Under the pieces are notes generated by a model. It searched no databases. It was given only the letters and a program-made list of their open reading frames with translations, and had not been told where the DNA came from. Source: Cryptomeria japonica (lineage: Eukaryota; Streptophyta; Pinopsida; Cupressales; Cupressaceae). Taken from it: DNA of 64,000 nucleotides. The stretch is taken from contig NC_081408.1 of assembly GCF_030272615.1 (NCBI RefSeq), positions 304,887,950 to 304,951,949 of the forward strand, read 5' to 3'. Position 1 is the stretch's first letter, and every line of letters starts with the position of its first letter. The translations under genes and the position numbers were made by a program. This document shows positions 47,096 to 58,683 of the stretch, piece by piece.

Positions 47096-47109
47096 AAAGA
47101 GGGGCAAAA
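47096..47109 (+). other. Polypurine tract of the Tat element
   Basis: AAAGAGGGGCAAAA directly precedes the 3' LTR start TGTAGACACC. Confidence 0.85.
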
Positions 47110-48690
47110 TGTAGACACCTAAAAATGGTCAACGCTTGCGGAATCATACTTTGACATTTGTGCATTGCCTCATTTTAGGTTTTTGCGTCGTATTAATATT
47201 TCTCCTATGTCACGCACTTGGTTTTTATCATTTGTGAACATCGAGTCATTTTTCTACATTCTTCAGTTATCTCACTCTCAAATTTGGTCTTGTCAACAAC
47301 ACTATCCAGTCATGATTTTAATCGATTCTATCTTATTGCATCAATGTGCATGCTCATTTGTCATTATTTTGGACATCGTCAATCCTAATTAGGGTTTTGT
47401 CCTCCTATCAATCTTACGATCGATTTGTCATCGATCGTTGTCCTCTTATCAATCTTGTCGATTTATTATCAATCCTTCAATCTTGTCGATTAACGATTGA
47501 TTTGTCATCGGTCATTGTCATGTTCGATCTTGTCATTTTGCGATTGATTTGTCATCAATCGTGGTCATTTTCAATCCTTTCGTCTTGCAATCTATTTTGT
47601 CATCAATCCTTGTCTTTTTGTCAATCTTGTCATTTCGCAATCGATTTGTCATCGATCGTTGTCTGTCTCAATTATGTCAATTTGGATCAATTAGTCATTG
47701 TTCCTCATCAATTGGCGCATTTTATCAATCAAATCATTTATCACATTGGTCATTTATCAATCCAAAATCAAATCGAATCGATATCAATTATCCTTTGTCA
47801 AGACCTAATTGTCATTCTCACATTGCTAATTCGTCTTCTAGGGTTTCGTGATTTCATCATTTAACCTTGTGTGTCATTTCTTCCTTTAGGATTAATAAAT
47901 TGTTTATTTATCCTAAGTCTTCTCATCACAATTAAAAGTTCATTTAATTGGCTAATTATTCCTCTTTGTGAATTAATTAATAAATGACAAATTGTTAATT
48001 AATTTACCTAATTTCTAATTTCCATCAATTTCTTAATTCCTAATTCTTAATTCTCTAATTTCCTAATTTTCTAATTCCTAATTTCAATTTCCTTCTATTT
48101 CTCTCCTAAATTCATGGAAATGACATGTCAATTTGTCATAAATTTGTCATAATTGACAATCAATCAATTTTGACATAGAAGTTGTCATAATTTGTCATAA
48201 ATCATCAATCAACAAATTTTGCATAGAAGGTGCATAATTTGTCATAAATTTGTCATAATCGACATAATTGATTTGCAATTTCCATTTGAATTGAATCATG
48301 CTAATTTGATCTTTTTCTCCAATTTCTCTATAAATTGGATGATCTTCATCAATCAAGGCTAATTTTTGGTAATCAGACTATCAAATTCCTAGTCAATCAC
48401 ATTTCTAGTACTCTTGATCAACAATCTTGTCTACTTGCTTTCAATTATGTCTGTGCACTTGTAGGTGAGATCCACAACCAAACCATTTGAAGAGGAAAGA
48501 AGAACAATGGAGCCGCATGAAGGAGCATTCAAATCACACCTTTGGTTTGCTTAATTTCTAGTTTTGAATGTTTTTATTTCATGTCTCTATTGAGTGTTGT
48601 TTAGGATAGATCATTGCAATTGTGCTTTTGTGATTGAGCTAATGATTAATATTTATATTGTTTGTGATGATTCCTATTTCCTATGCTACA
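47110..48690 (+). repeat. 3' LTR of the Tat element
   Basis: 1581 bp. It matches the 5' LTR closely except for about 180 extra bases inside 47306-47490 and about fifteen substitutions, all in the first ~700 bp (shared part). The second half, which includes TATA, R and U5, looks identical by eye. Confidence 0.92.
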
Positions 48691-49553
48691 GTTGTCTATA
48701 AGGTCGATGATGATTTGCATTGTGAAGTTGTTGGAAAATGTTATGTGTGTATCCAAGTGAAGAGATACTTGATTCTTTCCAAATCGATGCAGTGAATAGA
48801 GATCTGCAGAGTGTGATTGCAGAAGTATAGGAACTAAAGTGGATATTCCTTGGCATTAAGTGTTGTTATCAGATTAGTGTATTACCTATTAACTTCTAAC
48901 TATTTCAATAGTTGGAAAATCCCTTAACCGGGTAGCTTTAACAAGCTTTGTGTAAATCCTTTAACAGGGTGACTCAAAATCATTGAGTTCTTCAAATCGT
49001 CTTGCGAGGTAACCTTTAACCGGGTATTTAGCCATCACTTAACTGGGTGATCCCTAACAGGGTCGGTTCCTAGCAAAACCTGTTGTAAAGTCCTTAACCA
49101 AACTAGGCTCCTAACAGAGAGGACTTCAGAAGAGTTCAAAGAACAACTTGTGGGTATTCATCCCCACCGTGGTTTTTCCCAGTTCGGTTTCCACGTGAAA
49201 AATAAGTGTGTCATGTGTGATGTTTTTTCATGTGATGTTTTAGTGGTTTTTGTTAAGTGGTAAAGCATGCTAACCGAGTGGTCATAATATTTTTGATGAT
49301 GTATTACTTGTCTAAGCATATGGGTGAAGTGGAAATCAGATGTTAGGATTTGTGAAGATCTAAATGTTACCGGTTTATGTCTTTCATAGTCTCACTGTGT
49401 TTTACCAGTAGTGTCCTTATTTAGATCAGTGATACTGTTTACCAGTTAGTGTAGTCTTTGTAGTCAAAGTGGTTTAAGGAAGTTTTTGTCTATACCGATT
49501 CACCCCCCCCTCTCAGTATTTGTTGAGTATTTACAGTTCATCATTATTCATCA
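48691..49553 (+). repeat. Solo copia LTR, right part
   Basis: After the target repeat GTTGT the copia LTR resumes. It contains repeated CTTAACCGGGT-type units (48920-49060), the motif CCACCGTGGTTTTTCCC (49166-49182) and a C-rich run (49502-49510). It ends TTCATCA at 49553, followed by AAATG (49554-49558), which equals the five bases before 36821. Confidence 0.75.
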
Positions 49554-49558
49554 AAATG

Positions 49559-50779
49559 ATGTTGTATCAGTTCGCACATATGAATTGTCTTGAGAAATTA
49601 AATTTCCTTAATATGCAATAATCAAGTTTTGATCACCCAAAAGTAGCATTAAATGAGGCAGCTTTCCCATCCTAAAAGTAAGTAAAAACCAATGATTTCT
49701 TCTCTACGGTGAACTCTTATCCATGTGCTTGAGTAATCAAGAGATGGCTAAAATATAAAAAACACGATATTAAATATTGTGAATTGAGTGAGGTATGTCA
49801 AGAAGCTTTACAGACAACTAACATTAAGAGAGTCCTTTGAAAGCTTTATCAGAAAGGATAATGATTTGTGAAGTGAAAATTAAGAATCATCCTCAAGACT
49901 ATAAGCCATCCAAGCTATGAAAAGAAAAGAGAAATCCAAAGCAGAATTCTTCAAAAGAAAAAACTATATTTAAAGATACGAAGTAGAAAGGTTTTTAAAA
50001 ATATTGCTCCAAATGTGCTTAAAAGTTATATCCAAGCAATTGAAGCAAGAAAAAAAATGGCAAAGATAACCTTATTGGAGCTATGAATGCTTGATTGGCA
50101 GTAAGGCCATATCTAAAAAAAAGTCAAAAAAACTTGAGGAAAGATAAAATAATAACTTGGCAAATCATTACTTTACTGATAGATTTTTAGAGGAAAGAAT
50201 GAATCACGAGCACACACTTGAGTAACTTGATAGGATCTCAAAACAAGGAGAGAGTTTAATGTTTGTGGGCTAGAAGTATAATCATTCTCAAGAGAAATTA
50301 AAGCACAGTGGATATGAATTCATTTTAAAGTCTAAACCAAAAGGTTTTTGGTTAAGAGTAGGGGGTGGCAAGTTGTTGTGTGCAAATACAACATGCCACA
50401 TTTAAGCTATGAAATGGAGACCCACCCAAAAAATTATGCTAAGCAGGTCTTTTAATCCTAAGAGATGAGGAAAGACATCAATGGGATAAGAAGTCTCTTT
50501 GGAAAGAGTTCAAATAAAAGAAAGATCAATTATCTCGATAGCCCTCTTTACCCACAAAAGGATGTCGAAGAATATCGAGTTCCTAAGGTGATCCAGGACA
50601 AAGAGATAAAAATCAAAGTGATGTGAAAATGGAAAAATTTAGAATCTCCCTGCTGCCCGAAGCTCTGCAAGATCGAATGAATAGAACCAAGCATAAGGAG
50701 AATGTGGAAGCATGAAAGGTTGTGAGGGGCTAAGCATGAAAGAATATTTGATAACAAAGTTGAGTCTTGTGTGCCTGGT
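49559..50779. other. Unassigned sequence
   Basis: About 1.2 kb with no recognisable domain. The only longer frames (for example minus 50548-50757) have no features of a gene. It borders the broken end of the copia 3 LTR. Confidence 0.4.
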
Positions 50780-51926
50780 GAGGAGCCATCCCTGTTAGGA
50801 GATTACTAAGACACTATTAGGTTCCACCCGGTTAAGGGATTTTATTTAAGGCTTGTTAGAACCTTTACCCTATTAGAGGTAGCCTTGTTAAAGGACTTAG
50901 GATCATCACTTAAGATGTCACCTGATTAAGAGATTTTACAAAGGGACTTGTTAAAGTCCACCCAGTTAAGGGATTTTATTGTTGTAGTTATTAGAAAACA
51001 ACAAAGAGAATGATTTGTTGTAATAGATACTCTTAACTTAATCAAATCCAATGAAGCTCTTCAGTTTGACCACCGGTTACACTTTCTCTGCACTCTACTG
51101 GTGCTCAGCATTACACTTTCTCTTCTCTTCACACTATTCGAGCTCTACACACTCTCTTCACCACTATGCTATTCACTTAGCAGTTAATCCCTCTTCTCAC
51201 CTTACTGGATCGCCTCTCTTCAAAATTGCACTTTGCAATTTTTACGATCAATCTTTTTGGTTTTCGCCATAAACTTTTATACCATATTTTGCTAGCACAT
51301 ACCCATTGATTCCTCAATGAGTTTACACCTAATACTTAGTAGATTGGAAATTCAAATCTTCCCAAATCTTCTTGCACCTTCTCCATGTACTCTCCATCAA
51401 TCTTGCCACAAACTCATCTGTATCTGCCTCTGCAACTCATACTTTCACCAACCTCTGGGTCATGTTCTATCTTTTTAATGTGAACTCAAAAATCTACACA
51501 AATTTCACCTTAACTGGTTGGTACCTATTGTAGACTTCACTCTCTATTTGTTTGATGTATCTCACCATGACTGACTCACCATTGGTCATCACATCCATCT
51601 TACTGATCACTTCTCTGAGATTCCTGGTGGATATCATCCTTCAACCTGTATCATCGATTAACTGGTGTAACTCTTCACCTTTTGCCACTAGTCACTAATC
51701 ATCAATCAGATTGATCACCTATCTTTCCAGAGTGTTCTGGTCATGCATAAGACTACTGAACTACAATCTGAGTCACCTCTTGTGACTACATCATCATTTC
51801 AACTGTCAGTTTAAGAAGAAAATCTCAACATCTATCAAGTACTTGACTGATCGGTCAAATACTCTATTATTCATCAATGACAATACTAACTGATGAACCA
51901 GTTGTGCCAACACCATTAGCTATGCC
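50780..51926 (-). repeat. 3' LTR of copia 3, truncated
   Basis: Aligns with the 5' LTR but lacks about 170 bp near its start and its last ~250 bp (the primer-proximal U5 end). A TATA region (plus-strand TTTTATA near 51276) is shared with the 5' LTR. Confidence 0.75.
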
Positions 51927-51940
51927 AAAAATCTCCCACT
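51927..51940 (-). other. Polypurine tract of copia 3
   Basis: On the minus strand, GCCAAAGTGGGAGAT precedes the 3' LTR; the usual AAAGGGGGAGAT with one change. Confidence 0.65.
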
Positions 51941-52279
51941 TTGGCATTGATGGAAACACTTCAAACTTCTCTTTTAGCAACTAGTCACTTCTGCTTCTAT
52001 TGTACCGATCAGCTGCTTTGTTTGAATCTCCCCCTCTCACTAGCTTCCATTCATGTCACATCTGACTTCATTTCCTTTCATTTTTCATCTGACTTCACTC
52101 CCCCTTTGACAACAATTCCATAGGTGTATTCTAGATATCTTATTTCACATACTGCAATGACTACTCCCCCTAATAGGAGTAGTCCATAATCATCAATCCA
52201 AACACATAAAATTTTCAAGAAAATCATACTGGATTGATGTTGTTCCAATCTTCACTCACCTTAGAGCATGTAGGGGAAT

Positions 52280-53562
52280 TACCCCTAGCTTACCTCTGAG
52301 ATACTCAAAAGTATCCTTAGGTAGCGGCTTAGTGAATATGTCTGCAACTTGTTCCTTGGTTGGCACATATTCCATCTAACTTCTTTGTCATGTACCTATT
52401 CCCTAAGATAATGATATTTTATTGCAATATGCTTGGGTTTAGAGTGCATTATCGGGTTTTTTGATATGTTAATGGCACTTGTATTGTCATAGTGTATCAC
52501 CACCATTTCAGCACCTTTCTTGGATACCTTCCAAGATCTGCTTAATCCATACTACCTGTGTACAGTTGATTGTAGCAACCACATACTTCGCCTGAGCCAT
52601 GGATTGAGAGATACAATTTTGTATCTTGCTTGTCCATGAGACAATCCTATCTCCAAGAAAGAATACATCTCCACTAATTCTCTTTTTGTCATCAATGTTC
52701 CTTGCCGGATCTACATCGGTGAAGACACTTAAATTGAAATTTCCCTTATGTGTATACTAGAGACCATACTCATCAGCCCCCTTAAGGTATCTTAATATCC
52801 TCTTAACTGACACCATATGAGTCTCTTTTGGATTTGCAGCAAATCTAGCAACCAAGACAGCTACTTATGCTATATCTGGTCTATTGTGCACTACATACTA
52901 TAACTTACCGATCATGGATCGGTATAGTGTCTCGTTCACTTTATTAACCTCATTGTCTTTGGAGAGCTTGCAACCTATAACCATTAGAGTTTCGAGAGGT
53001 TTGGAATCTTCCATTCCAAAGGTCTTCAATATTTCCCTTATATATTTGGTATGGCTAATGAATATACCATTCTTTAGCACAGATACTTGTAGACCGATGA
53101 AGAATTTTATTTCGTCGATCATGGACATTTCAAATTCTTTCTTCATTTCTTTTACAAAACCTCTGCTCATTTCATCATCTCCTCCAATGATGATGTCATC
53201 TACAAAAATCTTTTCAATCAGATATTTTCCTTCTTGTCCAGTCTGCAAATACAAGTTACTATTATCACTAGTTCTCATGAACCCTATACTTATCAAGTAT
53301 GAGTGCAGCCTCTCATACCAAGCTCTTCATGCTTGTTTTAGCCCATATAGAGCCTTTTCAACTTACATACCATGTCTATTTCATATTCTGAAGAAAACCC
53401 TTCTGGTTGCTCAATGTACACTTTTTCCTCTAGAACACCATTTAAGAATGTCGATTTGACATCCATTTGGTAGACCTTGAACTTCCTATAGGAAACATTA
53501 GCAAGCAATATTTTGACTCCTTCTAGTCTGGCCACTAGTGCACAGGTCTCTCCATAGTCCAA
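52280..53562 (-). pseudogene. pol: copia 3 RT and RNase H
   Basis: RT in two frames: CALVARLEGVKILLANVSYR and YQMDVKSTFLNGVLEEKVYI (53562-53350), then a frameshift near 53320 and FVDDIIIGGDDEMSRGF with KEFEMSMIDEIKFFIGLQ (53296-52898). RNase H remnants ([37 protein letters not shown]) run to about 52290. FVDD replaces YVDD as in the other two copia elements. Confidence 0.8.
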
Positions 53563-54837
53563 ACCTTCTTCATGTGCATACCCTTTGCAAACTAAACTTT
53601 ATTTATTTCTTACTACTTGACCAGTTTCATCTAGTTTGTTTCTAAACACCCACTTGGTGCCTATTACATTTTTGTTCTCTAGTCTAGGCACAAGGATCCA
53701 AGTTTCATTTTTCTCAATCTGCTATAGTTCTTCCTGTATAGCTTTGATCTAGTCTTCATCTTTTAGAGCCTCCTTTTCTATTTTGGGCTCAATTTTAGAG
53801 AGAAGACAGGTACTCTCCCTTTCTTTTCTTCTAGTCAATACTCCTACATTTTTGTCACCAATAATATTGTCAGGAAGATGATTGTTTTTGACATGCCTTG
53901 GTTGTATCAGTTCATTTCTTGGAGCTTCTTCTATTGGTTGTGTAGGTTTGACTTCACATGTTTCCTCATTTGCAACTAGATTAGGATTCTATGCAACAGG
54001 TTTGACCGATACAGTGTAATAGAATCCTTGATAGTCCTCTAGTTCACTCTTCTTGTCCTATTCATTTTTCTCAAAGAACTCATCTACTCTGACATTTGCA
54101 CTTTCCACAATCTTATCGGTATTTTTGTTCAAACATTGATATGATTTACTCTTTGTGGAGTAACCTAAGAAGATTCCTTCATCACTCTTAGGATCGAACT
54201 TTCCAGAGTATTCATTCATCTTGATGTAGCACCTACTTCCAAATACCTTGAAGTAACTCACATTGGGTGAGTATCCACACCATAATTCATAGGAAGTCTT
54301 ATTTATCCCCTTCTTCACCTATATCTGATTCAAGGTATACACAACAGTACTCATTGGTTCTCTCCATAAGACATTTGGAATATCCTTTTGTATCATCAGA
54401 GTGCTTGCACAATCAATTAGAGTTTTGTTTCTTCTTTCAGCAACTCCATTCTATTGAGGTGTTCTGGGTGCAAACATCTACCTCATAATCTCATGTTCTT
54501 CACAGTAATTTATGAACTCTTGAGAGGTAAACTCTCCTCCTCTATCTGATCTCAAACATTTTATACTCTTACTGGTACCCCTCTCCAATCGAGCCTTGAA
54601 GACCTTGAACATGTGAAAGGCTTTAGATTTTTCTTTCAAGAATACAACCCACATCATTATTGATAAATCATCTACAAACAATGTAAAGTATTGGTCCCCA
54701 TGAAAACTCTTAGTCCTCATAGGACCACACAAATCTGTATGCACTAAGTCCAGCACATTCTCAGATGAATAAAATTTTCTGCTAAAACTAGATTCGGTCA
54801 ACTTTCCTAGCTGACAATCTTTACACAGCATTTTCAA
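53563..54837 (-). pseudogene. pol: copia 3 integrase
   Basis: CKDCQLGKLTESSFSR with the last zinc cysteines (54830-54780), then the core: HTDLCGPMRTKSF, FVDDLSIMMWVVFLKEKS, CLRSDRGGEFTSQEF, and NGVAERRNKTL with the catalytic glutamate past a stop at 54478. The C-terminal region (54318-54058) reads SYELWCGYSPNVSYFKVFGS and FDPKSDEGIFLGYSTKS, typical of copia integrases. Stops interrupt it. Confidence 0.8.
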
Positions 54838-56342
54838 GTTTCATAATGTCAGGCATACCTCTAACAGACTTCATTTTACTAACCTTTTCTATGCTATCAA
54901 AATTAACATGACACAATCTTTTATGTCACAACCAACTGTCTTCTACCTTTACCATTAGGCAACTTCCTATAGTGGTGTCTAGGTAGAATAAATTACCTTT
55001 AGTTTGTTTACTAGTAGCAATCAGACCTCCTGATTTATCACTTATTTTGCATATTCCTTGATTAAACTGCAACTAGTAACCCTTATTGTTAAGTTGTGCA
55101 ACATTTAACAAACTATACTTTAGCTCTTCTACCTAGTAAACATCTTCATAATTGTTTTTATCATTTAGGGCAATAGCTCCCTTACCTTTTACCGCATAGG
55201 GAGCATCATTGCCGAATCTCACTAGTCCTCCATCACAATCCTTCATGCTAAGGAATTTGTTCATGTCACCAGTCATGTGGTGAGTGAAACCACTATCAAT
55301 TACCCAGTCTCCATACCAATTTGAACTAGAAATCAGTGCCATACCACTTTCCTCTGTGCTATCTTCCTTTACCACTCTAAATGCAATCCCTTCTCCATCA
55401 AATCCTTATAATTCTTCATTGGTAACTCCTTCTACAAGATAGCACTCCTTCTTGCTCTTCTCTTTGTATCTTTTAAAGTTATCCTTCCTATCATTGTCAG
55501 GACATCTAGATGCAATATGACCTATTTGATTGCATGAGAAACACTTCAGGGGTAGTTTACCTTTGTATTTCCCTTTTCCTCTTGGTGGCCTTCTTTCTAT
55601 TAGAGCTTCAAGCTCATCTTGCTCCTGTTCTTCAGATAACAAGTTGTCATGTTCATGAGAATGACCAGTTCTTGTAGTAGAACTACTTCCAGTTTATTTT
55701 CTTCTCATTGTTGGTGCAAGTGTCATGGAAGATTTGAAGGCACCATCAAACTTTGGCATATTGTTATCATAGTTTCTTAGTTCAAAGGAAGTCAACTTAC
55801 TGTTTAGGGAGTCAATTGTAACATTGACTGTTCCCAAATATCTGTTTTCTTGAATTGCGAAAACCCTTATGGCATATTGTGGTAGTAAGGTTCTCAAGAT
55901 TTTGCTGACCATATCATCTTCTTCAAGATTTCTACTAGCAATTCTGATGGAATTTACCACATCCTTTGTTCTTTTGTTGTATTGTTCTATATTTTCTCCT
56001 TCTTGCATCCTCATCTCATCAAATCTGCCTCTTAAACTATCCACCTTAGCCTTTTTTACATGAGGGTCTCCTCCATAAACAGTCTTCAGCTTATTCCACA
56101 TCTCATAGGTTTTTTTCAGATCTTGAACCTTAGCATACTAGTTATCAGATAGAGTACTAGCAATCACATCCATAGTTGTAATGTTATCTTGCCTCTCTTT
56201 GATCTAATCTGTAGTGAGAACCCCTATAGGTTCATTGTACTCCATTCTCACATGATTCCAGTATTGATCTCCTAGGGTTCTTAGGTAGAGATTTATTCTA
56301 CCACACCATAATGTGTAATTCTCCTTAGAGAACTTGAAGCCT
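54838..56342 (-). pseudogene. gag: copia 3 gag and protease
   Basis: Gag frame MWNKLKTVYGGDPHVKKAKV (from 56101) continues to an intact zinc knuckle (CFSCNQIGHIASRC, about 55545-55505). Next comes a protease with DSG (WVIDSGFTHHMTGDMNKFL, about 55305) and the start of the integrase zinc region near 54900, where stops accumulate. The N-terminus before 56101 is broken by stops. Confidence 0.8.
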
Positions 56343-56405
56343 TCCTTTCACATCATCTTGGATCTTTCCTCTAGTTGTTAAGCTCTTTTTAATCTAAGGA
56401 CCAAG

Positions 56406-56419
56406 GCTTTGATACCAAT
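56406..56419 (-). other. Primer-binding site of copia 3
   Basis: ATTGGTATCAAAGC on the minus strand, directly after the LTR; one base from the canonical initiator tRNA-Met site. Confidence 0.8.
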
Positions 56420-58021
56420 TGTTAGTCCTAATCGATGCTAAGAGGGGAGGGGTGAATCAACACTATACCGGTTTGTTCCAGATTTAACCTTAATCAAAAC
56501 TTCTATTCAAACTTAACACTTATCGGTATAAGAAACATTAATAAGAAACATGCACACATAAAATCAAACACACATGACTACCAAGATTTATCACGTGGAA
56601 ACCCAAATGGGAGAAAACCATGGTGTGAGTAGAAACTCACAAAATTTGTAATCTTCTGGAGTACACCCAATGAGGAGCCATCCCTATTAGGAGATTACAA
56701 AGACACTATTAGGTGCCACTCGGTTAAGGGACATTCTTTAAGGCTTGTTAGAACCTTTTCGCTGTTAGGGGTAGCCTTGTTAGAAGGACTTAGGATCATC
56801 ATTTAAGATGTCACTTGGTTAAGGGATTTTACAAAGGGGCATGTTAAAGTCCACCCAGTTAAGGGATTTTACTGTTGTAGTTATTAGAAAATAACAAAGA
56901 GAATGATCTGTTGTAATAGCTACTCTTAGCCTAATCAAATCCAAATGAAGCTCTTCAATTTGACCATTGGTTACACTTGCCCTGCACTCTACTAGTGCTC
57001 TACATTACACTTGCTTTGCACTCTATTGGTGCTCTGCATTACATTTTCTCTACTCTTAACACTATTCAAGCTTTGCACACTCTCTTCACCACTCTGATAT
57101 TCACTTAGCAGTTCTGCGCTCTTCTCACCTTGCTATATCGCCTCTCTTCAAAATTGCACTTTGCAATTTTTACGATCAATGTTTTTGGTTTTCGCCATAA
57201 ACCTTTATACCATATTTTGCCAATACATACTCATTGATTCCTCAATGGGTTTACACCTAACACTCGGTAGATTTGAAATTCAAATCTTCCCAAATCTTCC
57301 TGTACTTTCTCTGCAAGCTCTCCATCAATCTAGCCAACAACGCATCCTTATCTGCCTCTGCAACTCATAATTTCACCAACCTTTGGGTCATGTTCTGTCT
57401 TTTTAATGTGAACCAAAAAATACACACAAATCTCACCTTAACTGGTTGTTAACTATTGTAAACTCCACTATCTATTTGTTTGATGATATATCGCCATGAC
57501 TGACTCACCTTTTGTCATCACATCTATCTTAACGATTACTGCTCTGAGATTCTTGGTGGATATCATCCTTCAACCTATATCATTGGCTCACTGGTGTAAC
57601 TCTCCACCTTTTACCACTAGTCACTGATCATTAATCAGACTAATCACATGTCTATCTAGAGTGTTTCGGTAATGTATAAGACTATTGAACTACAATCTGA
57701 GTCATCTCTTGTGACCACATAATCATTTTAGCTGTCAGTCTAAGAAATTGATCTCAACATCTATCAGATGCTTGACTGACCAATCAACTTCTCTATTTAT
57801 CCTTCAACCGATTATTCTTTGACCAACACACTACTTATGTGTGTCAATAATGCATATTAGGCAGGCACTAAATCCTCCATACTGTTTTCAGCCATGAGAA
57901 AACTATTGAGGTTTACCACACCTACTTGCCTAAGAGCTTGGCCTTATTCACTGGTAAGTGTTAGTAATCAATGATAATACTAACTGATGAACCGGTTGTG
58001 CCAACACCATTAGTTATGCCA
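56420..58021 (-). repeat. 5' LTR of copia 3
   Basis: About 1.6 kb on the minus strand from near TTGGCATAAC (58021) to AGGACTAACA (56420). It has TATAAAGG at 57202-57209 (minus) and the shared motif ACCATGGTTTTCTCCC near 56606-56625. The first bases of the LTR are trimmed. Confidence 0.75.
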
Positions 58022-58683
58022 ATAGAAGAGGTAAAGCTTCCTTACAAGATTGTAATTAAGCCATAACCATGAAGGTGGGGAATGAATAAAGTATGACATC
58101 AGAGATAGATGATAGAGTGAACCATATGTGTTAGTAACATTGCGGAGAGCATTGTTATTTTTTATTAAGTTTAATAGAAGGTCGTGCATGCACTTTTTGA
58201 ACTAGAAACATGTGTAAGCATCCTCAAGAAATCTATACTCTGAACCGGAAAGCACGAAGATGCCATAGTAGCTGTTAGATAAAGATCCTTTTGTTTAATT
58301 CTCCCAAATTTTTCCAGGTCATTAACTCACTATATGCCAAATTAAGCATAAAATCTATCGGATCATTAGATAATAAATAAAAGTAATGGTGTAAATTGTG
58401 TAATGGTATGATTTAGAATGTTTTAAGCTACAGATAATATAGAGTTGGATACATGAGAAAGCACAAGACATCTCAATGGGTAGTATACTTAGACTCTTCC
58501 AGTGACTCTCACAGCAAAGAAGGTAAGTGCTAAACTTAGCTCAATAAATTTACATAAGTAATTAATCGTGATTAGGTAAGGTGAAAAGAAGAAAAATAGA
58601 AATTAAGTAACTTAAACATTTAGTGCATGGCTCACATATGAATTACTTAGAAAATGTAAACAGGAAGAAGGAAAAATGAAGTA
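58022..58683 (+). other. Non-coding region upstream of ORF1 copy B
   Basis: No gene. It contains AAGGTAAGTG at about 58528-58537, a close match to a plant 5' splice site, and AT-rich sequence. Confidence 0.4.

Larger units (their letters stand above)
37421..48690 (+). mobile_element. Complete Tat-type Ty3/gypsy element without gag
   Basis: An 11,270-bp element with both LTRs (TGTAGACACC to GCTACA), primer site, polypurine tract and a perfect 5-bp target duplication GTTGT (37416-37420 and 48691-48695). Pol has the Tat order RT - RNase H - archaeal RNase H - integrase. No gag or protease lies between the LTR and pol. A plant-mobile-domain gene lies on the opposite strand downstream of pol. It is inserted in a solo copia LTR and so is younger than it. 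Confidence 0.92.
50780..58021 (-). mobile_element. Ty1/copia retrotransposon, element 3 (minus strand)
   Basis: Read on the minus strand: 5' LTR 58021-56420, primer site, gag, protease, integrase, RT, RNase H, then a 3' LTR from 51926 that is cut at about 50780. Matching blocks in the two LTRs (for example AACTGATGAACCGGTTGTGC near both starts) support the pairing. The LTR ends are imperfect (TGTTGG has become TTTTGG at 51926 and is trimmed at 58021). Stops and frameshifts make it inactive. Confidence 0.85.
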
